Below, in pieces: positions 1 to 11,339 of a stretch of DNA of 28,830 nt. Numbering within the stretch: position 1 is the stretch's first letter; each line of letters begins with the position of its first letter. Under the pieces are notes generated by a model. That model made no database searches and was not told the DNA's origin. It saw only the letters and a program-made list of their open reading frames with translations. The stretch lies in the NCBI GenBank assembly GCA_025201705.1, contig MU616976.1, positions 1-28,830 of the forward strand, given 5' to 3'. The position numbers were made by a program, and so were the translations under genes. Source of the DNA: Dissophora ornata. Lineage: Eukaryota > Mortierellomycota > Mortierellomycetes > Mortierellales > Mortierellaceae.

Positions 1-207
1 CGATATCCACTTTTTTTGCCTCGAAACGCCCTTCTGTTGAGACCGACACGACGACCAAGACCAAGTGAATTTCGTGCGACCTTTAATCTAACTCCGCCCT
101 TTCTCCATATCATCGTCATCAACTGCATTGACGCAAATGCCTTTGAATTTCTGCGGACGGTCTGCAACATCAGTTGGTATAGGACATTTTTTTTTCTATT
201 ATTATTG
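1..207. other. Flank downstream of the ZZZ3-like gene, no gene seen
   Basis: This stretch follows the TGA at 208 on the minus strand and should hold its 3' untranslated region. The minus strand is A-rich just past the stop, but I see no perfect AATAAA. A short plus-strand open frame (16-315) runs through it and overlaps the last ZZZ3-like exon. It has no recognisable protein features, so I do not call it. Confidence 0.5.
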
Positions 208-2489
208 TCAACTCTGATAGATGCCACTGGTACCACTCGGTCCTGCACTAGACGGCCGATAATCGCGGCTATACGCGGGCATATCTGCAGTATCAATGGC
301 TTGGAAGCGATGTGACAGCAGGTGAAGCTCATTGTGGTACTCGCCCGAATTATAGCACGGTCCACACAGATCCGTCCCACCCAACTCCTCACAGTCCATA
401 CAAGAATAACGAACTCCAAGGATCGGCTCGACGCCACAAGAGTCACACTATATGCGATGAAATGAGTTCAATAAATACAAGGGTGAGTTTTCCTAGAACA
501 ACATCGAAATTGCATAGAAAAAAAAAAACAGGCTCCACCTACAGCGTATCCTAGATGAGCAGCAATCCCAATCTCCGAGCTTTCTCTCCCTGAGATGCCG
601 CCAACCTGACCATTCGTATGGATACTATTACCGCTGACGGCAAGCATATCCTGAACACTGTCCTCATCATCCTCCTCACTCATGTATACAGTCGGTGCTG
701 ACGAATAGTTCAAGTACTGCGTTCCGGAGGTCCTTCCGAATCCAGATCCCAAAAGCGATTTCCCCTTTTGTTTCTTTTTCACAGATCCAGATCCCGAACC
801 AGATCCCACTCCCGAGGACCCTGCTTCTACACTCGTCTCCTTCTTCTTCCGTGGTGCAGTGGCCTTGATCTTTTGAGCCACAACATCGCTGCCAGCAGCA
901 GGTCCATCTTTTCGCTTCTTGCCCTTGGCATTCGATGTGACCCCTTTGCCCTTTGCTTTGGATGTTTCAAGCGAGTAGTTCATCCGTCCAGGTGCTTCCA
1001 ATCCTGCTTTGACTAGTTTGATAAAGTACTTTTGCACTCGACTTGCCACCTGCTTTGGTGTCCTCGTCCCCATCGCCGCTGAAATCTTTTGGAAGCGCTG
1101 TGCTGCCACAGGCTCATCCGGATAGACCTCCAAAAGTTTTTCAAGCAACTGTTGCTCTTCATCGCTCCAAGGGATATTGTACAGCGGCGGTTTTGGGTCG
1201 TCTCGAACTCCACTGCCCTCACGAGAAGTACCTCTCGGTTTGATGTTTGTCGTCCCGGGCTGAATGTCCACACTCCCACTTATGTGGTTATATGTAATGT
1301 TGCTGTTGCTGCCAAGATCGCTACTTTGAATAACGGTGCTGTCCTTCAGACTGTGATCGATGGTTTGGTTCTGAGGTACCGCCGATACCGTCTGGGGTAA
1401 TGACGAGTCCAATGGCTGAATATCGGAAGCAGGGTTATTTACTTTGGCTGGACTCTGAGATGGTACAGTGTTGGATGTGTCGGACACTTGATTATCGACC
1501 TTTGGCAGAGTTGTCTGATGCAGCGGATAGTTTGACGGAGTAGTTGAAAAATATGGTGTCCTCTCGATACCATGTACACGATTAACCGGGGGAAACTGGT
1601 ATTTTGACCATTCGATGACTGGTGCTGGAATAGTTCGCTGTACTTCAGGGTAGCGAAAGCCCTAGAACGTAGAGCGTACATTGATATAACAATAGAGTGT
1701 TCGTAATGCTGACCGTTTGCATCCACTGTGATGATCCACATCATGCGCGAGATCCATCCTTTTTTTTTTTTTTTCATACCTTACTCTTGATTTGCTGCAA
1801 AAATGCAAACGGATCTTCTATGTGCTTTTCCTTCAGACCCTGCAGCCGACCGACATCCTTGGGTACTTGATTCAGCTGCCATTTGTATCGCTTGATCGCC
1901 AACGCCAAAATTTGGAAACTAGAGTATCGTGAACCCATTATCCATTCATTGGTTAGACGGCTTAAAAACATGGAGTAAAAAGATCTGGGCTAAAGTCAGA
2001 TAATCGCGAATAGTTGCCCCATTCTCTGCGTGCGACTTACTCGTATAGCGCATACTCCATCTTTTCCTTGACCCATTGCTCTTCATCGGGTGTCAGGCCG
2101 AGAGGTCCTCTATCCAGCGCGCTCGTTGTGATGGGTCCATGAGAAGTTCGCGATGTTGTGGCTGTGCTGCTAGAGCCATTCAGGTTGAAGGTCATGAGCG
2201 GGGTTTGCGAGTGTGCTGGTGGCTGTGCTTGTGGCGCTGGCGGTGGTGTTGGGTTGTGATTGGATGTAGGGGTTGAAATGAGGACTGAGGCGGATGCTGA
2301 TGCTGATGCTGATGTCAAAAGCATTGGCTCTGGGAAGGAAAGTGAGGTTTCGGCAAAAGCAAGCGTTGGAGTAAGGTCAGGAGCAGGAGCAGGAGTGGGA
2401 TCAGTAGCAGGTGCAGACGAGGGGCTGATATCCATGTCCATGGCTGCTGACTCTGTCTCTGTCTCTGCCTCTGGTTTGATGAATGACAT
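208..2489 (-). CDS. ZZZ3: ZZZ3-like SANT and ZZ zinc-finger protein (ATAC-type chromatin factor)
   Basis: Four exons read on the minus strand: 2489-2041, 1960-1780, 1661-543 and 447-208. All introns are GT-AG with matching phases, giving about 662 aa. The N-terminus is Ser/Pro/Ala-rich with an Ala-Ser run. Residues ~372-425 form a SANT/Myb domain (NIPWSDEEQQLL, then KQVASRVQKYFIKLVKAG). The last exon begins CDSCGVEPILGVRYSC and is a ZZ finger with ligand pairs C584/C587, C599/C602 and C611/C614 plus His near 621-629. Order, spacing and the SANT wording match metazoan ZZZ3, the reader subunit of the ATAC histone acetyltransferase complex (family knowledge). ATAC membership in this fungus is inference. 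Stopping at the in-frame stop near 468 would lose the ZZ finger. Basic K-rich segments between the domains suggest nuclear localisation. The start is the ATG at 2489, 142 bp from the stop of the next gene upstream on the same strand. Confidence 0.85.
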
Positions 2490-2631
2490 CGGGTCTTATT
2501 CTCAATGCGGGATTCCTATTTTTTTTTTTTTTTGTAAAGACAAAGGGACTTGATGCAACGGAACGCGTTTTTTTTTTATGATCGAGCAAAGCCACCTTCG
2601 TCATTTTTATTTCTCGTTAAACTCTAGGAAA
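2490..2631. promoter_or_regulatory. Short gap between two minus-strand genes
   Basis: These 142 bp must hold the 3' end of the upstream gene and the promoter and 5' UTR of the ZZZ3-like gene. They contain two T runs on the plus strand (around 2519-2533 and 2570-2578), which are A runs in the mRNA sense. On the minus strand, tandem AAATAAAAAT-type sequence just past the stop at 2632 could serve as an AATAAA signal. No clear TATA box is seen. Confidence 0.4.
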
Positions 2632-5600
2632 TCAAAAGTCATACTCCCCTTCGGCCTCTTTTAGGGGCTGGTCATGGTTTAGATACTCGTCGATTGGGAG
2701 CATAAATGACTGAAAGCTCCAGTCTTCCGCGCCGTCCTCAGAGTTAAGCATTAGCATCGTAGCCGCAGGAGAGCTGTCCAGAAACGACGACGAGTCAGAG
2801 ACAAAGCTACTCGGCTGGATGACATGCTGGTTGCTGTTGTTCTCATTGCTATGATTGCCATCGTGCTGCTGCTGCTCGTGTTGGTCACTGTTAGTCGAGA
2901 AAGGCTTTCGAAAGTCGCCTGGTTTCTTCTTGACGTTGATAAAAGCCGCCAGTGGATCCTCTCCTTGGATAAGTTTTGATGCCAATTCTGAGCCGTCTTG
3001 CGTCCGATAGCCGTGCTGTCTAGAATCCGAGTGGTCGCGCGGATCCTCTCCTTCTCCGTGCTCCACCTGACTATCTTCCTCTTCATCGCCTGTCAGCCGC
3101 AATGGGGCTATCTTAGGTTGTTGTGCGAGCTCCTGCGCCAATTTCTGCTGCTCCTGATACCATCGAAAGGCGTTTGATGTTGGAGTGGCGTTCAGATCCC
3201 GCCTTTCGCCATGTTCAGGCGTGCGCCTTTCACGATTCAGAATTCTTTGGACCTCTGTGTCATCCACGTCGATATATGGTGGATCGCTCAGGACAAAGTC
3301 AAAAAAGTTCTCAGTCTTTTCGTCCGGATTCCACTTTTCAAAGTGACTCAGCAGCGTCTTGTCGAATCCAATCGACGACTTGTCTCCTGCTCCTGCAGAG
3401 AGCTCTCGTGAAAACTTGGATGTAAGCGAAGTGGGCGACTGATTCTTGCGTTTCTTAGCTTTTGGGTTCGGGTTGGGTGAGAGTGAACCGTCTGGCATTG
3501 AAAGGTGTGTTTGAGGGAGGGGTGATAGTGAATAAGATGCATCCCGTGGCATTGGCGCGTGTGATGAGCCTACGCGTTGGCGGTCTGCTGTTGACTGTTG
3601 ACGGTGGGGTGGAACTGGCAACGAGGACGAGTACATCTGTGATGAATTAGTAATGTATGCACTCTGCCTGATCTCATCAGTTTCCTTTGGGGCACTCCGT
3701 TTCTGGCTCCAAATTGGCGGACTCAAGAACCTTTGGCCGCCAGCAGCCTCTTGCAGCTCCCCCTGGTCCGACTGTTCGGAATCTATGTCACTGTAGTCGT
3801 CCTGTCCGAGTTGTTGCCTCTGTGCACGCTTCAGAATTTTCTTCCTCTCGTTCATTGCTGTCAGCGCCAACGTCATGGTCGATATAGGAAGGGAGTTGAT
3901 ATTGCTGTTAGAATTTCGTATCCTCGAGGTTGATAGGCCTGATGACGACACGTGTCTCTTGGATAGACCTTGATCGGAAATGGAGATGGGATGGGCTGAA
4001 GATAGAGACTGTCTGGACACGTGTCGTAGGGATGGCGGCGGTGATGGTGATGGTGATCTGGAATGCGACGGGGAGCGATCTGGACTGTGAGGTTGAAACC
4101 CATTCCCGAATTCATAAGACATAGAGGCGGACGAGTAGGACGTCTTCTGTTTGGTCCGCGGTATACTTCCATTGTTGTTTCGACTGTAATGCGACTGACT
4201 GATCTTGAGCCGCTTCTCCGCCAGTCCCTCCAGATGTTTTCGGTAATGCCGTGCCTTGGCCGCCTCGAACCTTTCAATCTCCTCGTTCTGCTTTATTTGT
4301 AGCTCTCGAAGTTGTTCCAACTGCCTGCGCTGAAACTCCTCCTGGTCTTTGCGTTGCTGTAATTGCAGCTCTTCTAGTTCCTGACGTTGCCGAAGTTGCA
4401 GTTCTTCACGTGTGCTCGGGACCGGCCTAAGTTGGTCTTCCAGTTTTCTCTCCAGTCCCTGTGTGTCGGATGTTTCAATGTCGTCAACCAAGTCCAGGTG
4501 GATAATAGGCTTGCTCGAGCTGGAGCGATTTCTGTGGCTTAAAGTCGTCGAAGACGTCTCCAATCCTTCCCCTCCTGAACTCACATCCCAGGACTGACCA
4601 ATGAACTGGCTACCGCTCTTGATTCGACGAATCCTCTTGGGCGTCACACTGTCGTTGTCGGAATCCGCATCGACCTCCACGACATGTGACCTATGACGAA
4701 GGTGATCCGACGAATGGTGTTTTGCCACGCCGCCAGAGGACCTGGCCAAGTTCGGGACGAGGTCACTCTTCTTTGGTTTGCCAGAGGACCGCGTGAGCAT
4801 ATGTCCAGAGTGATGGGTTGTAGACAAGTCCTCAGGCTCCAAGTCTTGGTGATCCTCATCATGGAGCGAGTTTTCAAGGAGATTCAGCATTTCAGAGTTG
4901 TTGTCCCTCCCGATATCTTCGAGGACCTCGTCGTACAGTTGTGAGAAAAGGTCGATGCTCTGATAGCGCAAGTCATGTCCGATCTGGATTTGGGCCGTCG
5001 CGAGTTTTGATTTGAGCGATCGAAGATGCTATGGTGTTGTTATGTTTCAAAGCGGGAGAGAGAGAGAGAGAGAGTTGAGTCAGACCGCGACTTTGGCGGT
5101 TTAAACCTCTCATTCGTAGAGAGGAACGCGTCATCGCCTGCAAAGTGCAGCGCATTTTAAAAAGGAATCGCGTGACTAACCTTGACGACCTGCGCACGTT
5201 TCAGAATCCGATCTGCAGCTTCCTCCTCGCGACGCCTTTTGTCCTCCTCGGCCTCTTCAGCCAGCATCGCTAGCTCTCTTTCCATTTCCAAGGCAGTCGG
5301 ACTCGCCGGGTTGTCTTGGCTAGACCTGTGCGATAGGACATTAAGACCCTCGATGGCGGAGGCAGTGGATGACTGTTGATCCGCTCGGCCATTTTCTTTT
5401 GATGGCGTTGCAGATGGTGATGTTGCAGGTGAGGATGCCTGTCGTGAGCTTGTTGGCAATGGTGGAAACTGAGGCGGTGGTAGTCCTGCAGCCGCGGCAG
5501 CAGCAGCAGCCTCTGCCTGCTGCCTGAGGATGGTCTTTTTGTACTGTCCACGCTTTTTCCGAGGTTTAGGTGTCTTTTCACTCTTTTCAGATTCCTGCTT

Positions 5601-5786
5601 CACGATATCGGTCGTAAAGTGGCCGGTGGAGGAGGCGACGTAGCTTGGGGTGTGCGCCGGTGTTCCGGCCGTTGGTGTTATTTTAAATGGCACCGACCTG
5701 GTGTCGCCAGATGTCTGGGACGAAGATGGGAAAGTCGGTGGCAAATGGAGCTTTGTGAATGAATCCAAGTTGTGTTGGGACCCCAT
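2632..5786 (-). CDS. Unrecognised ~1000-aa coiled-coil, probably nuclear protein
   Basis: Two exons on the minus strand, 5786-5181 (202 codons) and 5028-2632, join in phase 0 across a 152-nt GT-AG intron carrying a GA/CT repeat. They give about 1000 aa. Visible parts: a Ser/Thr/Pro-rich N-terminus; a basic patch KPRKKRGQYKK near residue 75; an alanine run near 95; an acidic/basic helix leading into a conserved-looking block at ~190-245 that spans the exon junction (KRAQVVKHLRSLKSKL, then YQSIDLFSQLYDEVLEDI); a long Glu/Gln/Arg coiled coil at ~407-477; Ser-rich and Pro-rich linkers; and a second ordered-looking block near the C-terminus (FEKWNPDEKTENFFDFVLSD). The low-complexity linkers and basic patches suggest a chromatin or transcription scaffold, but I do not recognise the family and assign no function. 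It is transcribed away from AP-1 gamma with 382 bp between start codons. Confidence 0.75.
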
Positions 5787-6168
5787 TGCCGCGCCGACAG
5801 TGTTTTACGAGCGATGCGGGATGGAATGATGGGATGGCAAAAGGTCGGTGTTGGTCAAGGGAGGTGGTGGCGAAAGGTTAAAAGAAAAGGGAGAGTTGAA
5901 TGTTGTCGAAACAAACAACACAAACACCGAACCCCGCGCGTCTGTCTGTGACCGCAAAACGCGTGGTTTAATTTAGGAAATGTGGTGCGCAGCTCGCACG
6001 ACTTTGTGTCGTTCCTGGTCGTCGTTGAGAACGGGTGCAGCTGGCACACAATGTGCCATCGCCCTCTCATCTGCGAACCATCGTTCATCTCTTCATTTCA
6101 ACTCCAGCCCTCCACCACTGTGCCCGACTCTACCAGCTCTCCGTGCAAGGAAACGCTATCAAGAGACA
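5787..6168. promoter_or_regulatory. Divergent promoter between the unknown coiled-coil gene and AP-1 gamma
   Basis: 382 bp separate the two ATGs. The sequence holds an ACGCGT element at 5959-5964 preceded by AAA, which resembles the MCB box bound by MBF-type factors in yeasts. It also has pyrimidine-rich stretches toward the adaptin start. No TATA box is evident. Assignment as a shared promoter follows from position. The MCB reading is only a motif match. Confidence 0.45.
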
Positions 6169-9100
6169 ATGGTGTTTTACCGCTTAAAAGGTGACGCTGC
6201 TTACCCGCCTCCCCCAGTCCCAGTTGAACCTCATCGCGCCACGAAGAACACGAACGGACCCACCGTTGTCTGCAAGCATTTCGGCGGGCATTTCACTAGG
6301 ATGTCTTGTTGTTAATATGTGCCAATATGTACGCATTTCGATTTTCTCCGCCGTAGACCTCATCAAGGCCATCCGTGCCTGCAAAACTCATGCCGATGAA
6401 CGTGCAGTCATCCAGAAAGAGTCGGCCTTCATCCGTACTTCGTTCAAGGAGGAGAATACGGAGCTCCGCCACTCCAATATATCGAAGCTGCTTTACATTC
6501 ACATGCTGGGCTACCCTGCCCATTTCGGCCAAATCGAATGTCTTAAGTTGGCTGCCAGTCCCCTCTTCTCGGACAAACGACTGGGCTATCTCGGAACCAT
6601 GCTTCTTCTGGATGAAAACCAGGAGGTCCTGACCCTGTTGACCAACTCTCTCAAGAAGTAAGTGGGTGCAAGGAGGTTTGGCGTCTCAACCTTTTGCTCG
6701 TTTTGTTACTATGATTCTGTTCGCTGTATGTCACCTCACGAGCAATGACTGACCAAGTACTTACTCGTCAATCTTTTGATGTGTATATAGTGACCTTAAC
6801 CATGCCAACATGTACATCGTGGGACTGGCGCTGTGCACGCTTGGAAATATTGCCTCTGCTGAGATGTCTCGGGACTTGTGCTCGGAGGTGGAGAAACTTC
6901 TCGGAAGCTCCAACATGTACATCAGAAAGAAGGTACGCGTCTTAAATTTCATCAGGAATCCACATACCGTATTGTTAAATAGCTCCAAGTTCGACAGGAG
7001 AACCCATGGAATTGAAGCCTTTTCTCTCATGTTGTTAGGCGGCGTTGTGCGCCATCAGGATTATTCGCAAGGTTCCTGACCTTCAAGAGAACTTTATTCA
7101 GCGTGCCTCGTCGCTACTGAATGATCGCAATCACGGAGTTCTTCTTTCAGGCATCACCCTGATCACGGAAATGTGCGTGGCCTCACAAGAGACACTCTTG
7201 CACTTCCGCAAGGCTGTGCCTGTTCTTGTTCGCCACTTGAAGAACCTAGTGAGTGCAGGCTTTTCGGCGGAGCACGATGTGACTGGAGTGACGGACCCTT
7301 TTTTGCAAATCAAGATTCTGCGCCTCCTCCGCATTCTCGGCAAGGACGATGTGGAGAGTAGCGAGGCCATGAACGACATCTTGGCTCAGGTTAGTGGTAC
7401 ATGGATACATGGACATATGAACGCGTGGACATATATGGAGAGCGTTCTCTTATTAATTATACGACATGTTGTCGTCTCAATCTTGAACCTGATTAGGTTG
7501 CCACTAACACCGAGTCATCGAAAAACGTCGGCAATTCAATTCTGTATGAAACTGTCTTGACTATTATGGAGACACCATCGGACAATGCCCTCAGAGTCCT
7601 GGCCATCAACATTCTTGGAAAGTTCTTGAGTAACAGGGACAACAACATCAGGTACGACTGCGACTTTGGATCTTGTGTATGCGTAGTACGGCAGCATAGC
7701 ACACTGTATATTCACAACCTTGGTCCGTCTGAATCATAGATATGTTGCATTGACGACTCTCAACAAATCGATCTCTCTGGATGTAAATGCCGTACAGCGC
7801 CACCGCAACATTATTCTGGATTGTCTCCGGGATGCTGATATTTCTATCCGTAGGCGTGCGCTGGAGCTCTCGTTCTCGCTGATCAACGAGTCTAATGTTC
7901 GTGTGCTCACCCGCGAACTGCTGGCTTTCTTGGAAATCGCCGATAATGAATTCAAGCCCAGTATGACGACAAAGATTTGCCTGGCAGCTGAGAGGTATGT
8001 TTTATATGCTTGCTGGCCACTCGTTCAACGTTCCTTGTACAATTTTCATGATTTAATGACATGCTTTATGATATCCTTAGATTTGCGCCGAATAAGCGAT
8101 GGCATATTGACACTGTTTTGCGAGTGTTGAAGCTTGCAGGAAACTATGTTCGTGAGGAGATGCTTGCAGCCTTTATCCGCTTGATCACCCAAACCTCAGA
8201 GTTGCAGGGGTACGCTGTGCAAAAACTGTACGGTGCCCTCAAGGAGGATATCTCACAAGAGTCGCTTACCTTGGCGGGCGTCTGGGTCATTGGTGAATAT
8301 GGTGATATCCTTATCAGCGGAGGTAGCTATGAGGAGGAAGAGCTTGCGAAGGAGGTAAGGGTCATTGCAATCTTAGCTTTGTCTATTGCTTGTGCGCATT
8401 TGTATGTGCTGTATGCTCGATGCTAATATCCCCTTGACGTTTTGTAGGTGACGGAGTCGGATGTCATTGATCTCTTGGAGTCGATTCTGGCCGGTCCCTT
8501 TGCGAACCAGGTCTTGCGCGAGTACATCGTCACAGCTCTTATGAAACTGACCTCCAGATTTACATCCGCGTCCTCCTCTGAGAGAGTCAAGCAGCTGCTT
8601 GTAGGATTCTCCACCTCGATCGAAGTCGAGATCCAGCAGCGTGCCGTCGAATTCATGAACCTCTTCCAATACGACGAGATTCGCCCAGCAGTCTTGGAGA
8701 GGATGCCTGTTATGCAGATCAAGGAAACCATTATAGCAGGCGAGCGGCTCAACAGTCCAGGTATGCATCCCTAGACCTGCAATTGGCAACCAAGGCTGAT
8801 GTCTTTGTACATCCCAGATACTGACTTTGTCCTGTTCCCTTTAACAACAGCTTCTGGTGGCGCTGGCGCTCAAGCCAGCAGTTCTGCTGGGCCAAGCGAC
8901 CAGGATGTACGTGCCCCATGAAAATTACTTTATGTTTTGCTTGAGCTTTCTCTAATATCCAAGGCGATGGACACTTGCATAACCTTCCCTTTATTGATAA
9001 AAATAGCTCTTGCTCGACTTGATGGGCATCGGCACCAGTGGAGGCACTACCAACGCACAGATCTCTACAGGGGCACCAGCGTCGTCTGGAAGTGGTCCTG

Positions 9101-9865
9101 CCAGTAACATTGACTTGCTGGCGGACCTATTTGGCGGATCCAGCGTGTCCAGTCCACCTGCAACTTCTAATCCTTCAGCAGCAGCAGTCAGCGGTCTCTT
9201 TGCTGGCATTGGGTCACCCCTCGCTGCTACCTCCCCGACACCAGCTAGTGCGGGCAATAATATTCTGGATCTTCTCGGAGGTGGAATGACCGCAACAACT
9301 GCATCTCCAACATCTGCTCCTGCATTTGCCAGGGCAGCGTCAGCAAACAGTAACGGATCGGCATCCAGCCAGTCATCTACACACAAGACCTTCCCAGTGT
9401 ACTCAAAGAATGGCTTTTCCATTGTTTTCACGCCACAGCGGGACACTGCCAACCCCAATGTCGTCAACATTCTTGCGACGTTCCATAATGACGGAGCTGT
9501 CTCTGGAGGACCTATCAGCGGAGTTCAATTCCACGCTGCTGTGACAAAGACGCAACAATTGCAGATGCGGCCTGCATCGTCGAATGAGGTTGCAGCAGAT
9601 GGCAACGCCACGCAGTTACTCAAGATTGCCAACCCACAAAAGGTATGTAAAAAATATCCTGCAGTTGATGTCTCTATCGCACAGTGCCAAAGGAACGCTG
9701 CTGTGAATATGTCGGACAAGAATGCTTGACTGACTGTTTCTCCGTTTGTGATTGCTCTGACAGACCCCGGTCCGGCTTCGTCTCAAGGTCGTATATACCA
9801 CAGCCAACCATGGTGTCGTAACTGAACTTTCCGAGTTTGCAGGATTCCCCGACGGTGCTTACTAA
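6169..9865 (+). CDS. AP1G1: AP-1 clathrin adaptor complex gamma subunit (gamma-adaptin)
   Basis: Eleven exons splice in phase: 6169-6190, 6357-6657, 6791-6932, 7039-7389, 7497-7651, 7740-7994, 8081-8354, 8448-8760, 8851-8906, 9007-9642 and 9764-9865. They encode about 868 aa. The 22-nt first exon (MVFYRLK) joins [20 protein letters not shown], the start of the adaptin trunk. The trunk carries hallmark strings such as [36 protein letters not shown] and [12 protein letters not shown]. Residues ~610-750 are a Gly/Ser/Ala hinge with [13 protein letters not shown] and ILDLLGG motifs, likely clathrin or accessory-binding. Residues ~750-868 are the gamma-ear (GAE) domain ending GFPDGAY. AP-1 sorts cargo between the trans-Golgi network and endosomes. 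Length matches the family (~820-870). Only the very short first exon is less certain. Confidence 0.97.
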
Positions 9866-10124
9866 ATGGTGCCGCGTTTGGCGTGTGTATGAAGGGGGAT
9901 GTGCTAGGCGATGAGGCTGTGAATAATAGATAACGTGCAAAAATATCAATAAAAGAAAAGAAATACACGTTGCAGATCTTTTCTCTGGGCGTGTGGATAG
10001 GACCCCGATCGGTTTCGCAAATCAATCGGCACGGGCCGAGGCTTGGATTCTCCACAGAAAATCCTGTTTTCTCTTGCACAAGCTTATTCCCATCCCACAT
10101 TAGCATCCTAATCCACAATTCGAA
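9866..10124. other. Gap between AP-1 gamma and the GST gene
   Basis: 259 bp between tandem plus-strand genes hold the adaptin 3' UTR, its AATAAA, and the GST promoter. No further open frame or motif is convincing. Confidence 0.5.
9948..9953 (+). terminator. AATAAA polyadenylation signal, AP-1 gamma
   Basis: A perfect AATAAA lies 83 nt after the stop codon, within an A-rich stretch. It is the only strong signal before the next gene on the same strand. Confidence 0.6.
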
Positions 10125-11237
10125 ATGACATCCCGTGCAAGCATCATCGTCTACTACGACGTCGTGTCGCCCTACAGCTACTATGGTATTAAGCTGCTCA
10201 ACCGCTACAGGCCACAGTGGAAGGACGTTGACGTTGAGTTCCGACCTTCATTCCTGGCTGGCATTCTTGAGGTGAGAAATTGGATTGTCTTTTCTTTATC
10301 ATACTTGACAACTACTCCCTCATCTGATTACTGACGGAGCGACGATATCTTTGCGTACATGTGTATTTGATACTTGCAGGGAGCCAAGAACCAGGCGCCT
10401 GGCGTGGTAGCTGCCAAAGGCGCTTACATGGTAACTGGTTTTTTTTTTTTTTTTGGTGAATGTCCTGGAGCGAAAATAGAAGATAAAAATTTACATGTGT
10501 TAAAATATTCGTCAAATGGCATCATTTTCAATAGTACACCGATCTGAACAAAATCAGCGTTGCCACTGGGATCCCATTCCAATTTCCTTCAAGATTTCCT
10601 CTGTTGACAATCACGCCCATGCGCCTACTCATTGTTGTGCAGAAGCATGCTGCAGACAAATACGAGAAGTGTATCGAAAAGGTATATCCAAGGATGAGGA
10701 TGGAAGGAATCGTTCAAGGTCTCTTTCAAACTAGTTACTAAAAACCGCCCATCTTGTTCACTCTACTCATGTTGCACTTGCCCATTGTCCCTCAAATTCC
10801 TAGCTCTACGTAAGTATACGGCTCGCAACGCTACCCTTTATTTGCGTAGTATTACTTGAGGAAGCCTGCCTACTCACTCACTCACTCCCTCGCATTTTCC
10901 CTATTTCTCAACTATGTAGGACGAGTACTGGTGCAACGACAAGGAAATCACAGACGCTGATGTTCTTGTGGATGCCCTGGCTCCAATCCTTGGCGCTGCC
11001 AAGGTGAAGGAATTCCTTCAAATGACGTCTCAAAAGGAAATCAAGCAGGAATTGATCAGCAACACAAACCAAGCCATTGAGGCTGGTGCCTTTGGCGCCC
11101 CTACCTTTATCGTCAAGAAGGCTGGACCTGAAGAAGAGGATCACATCTTTTTCGGTTCTGATCGATTCGAGCTGATCGCTTCCTTCCTGGACGTGCCCTA
11201 TCCAGGACTTGCACCCAATCCCGCTGCCAAGTTGTAG
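10125..11237 (+). CDS. GSTK1: Kappa-class glutathione S-transferase (DsbA-like thioredoxin fold)
   Basis: Five exons: 10125-10271, 10380-10430, 10535-10681, a 6-nt microexon 10804-10809 (CTC TAC, Leu-Tyr), and 10920-11237. All junctions are phase 0, giving 222 aa; the kappa family is ~220-230 aa. The N-terminus has the kappa motif YYDVVSPYSYYG, with Ser15 in the place of the catalytic serine. GAFGAPTFIV carries the cis-proline loop, and FGSDRFELIASFL is the typical C-terminal signature. The microexon is needed to keep the family spacing CIEK-LY-DEYWCNDKEI, comparable to the LF..YW....DI stretch of other kappa GSTs. Kappa GSTs conjugate glutathione in mitochondria or peroxisomes. The C-terminus here is NPAAKL; a C-terminal -AKL resembles a peroxisomal PTS1 signal, so a peroxisomal location is plausible. 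Confidence 0.93.
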
Positions 11238-11286
11238 AGCCAAATATACATAGCGTGCCAAAAAGAAACTACGCCCATAGCACTCG

Positions 11287-11292
11287 AATAAA
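11287..11292 (+). terminator. AATAAA polyadenylation signal, GST kappa
   Basis: A perfect AATAAA lies 50 nt after the TAG stop of the GST gene. Confidence 0.6.
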
Positions 11293-11339
11293 TGCTAACA
11301 ATGCAAGAGCGCACGGTCTTGACAAAAATTGACAGCGTG

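Noticed and set aside
16..315. Plus-strand 99-aa open frame at the window start
   Set aside because: It overlaps the ZZ-finger exon on the other strand and has no recognisable domain or start context.
468..542. C-terminal end of the ZZZ3-like protein at the in-frame stop near 468
   Set aside because: That end is odd and unrelated to the family. A GTAGGT donor and ATAG acceptor join in phase to a full ZZ finger.
2260..2553. Plus-strand Ala/Asp/Gly-rich open frame
   Set aside because: It is the complement of the repetitive first exon of the ZZZ3-like gene.
10682..10737. Continuation of GST exon 3 through KVYPRMRMEGIVQ
   Set aside because: It runs into a stop, does not resemble kappa GSTs, and a GTATAT donor at 10682 leads in phase to the microexon.
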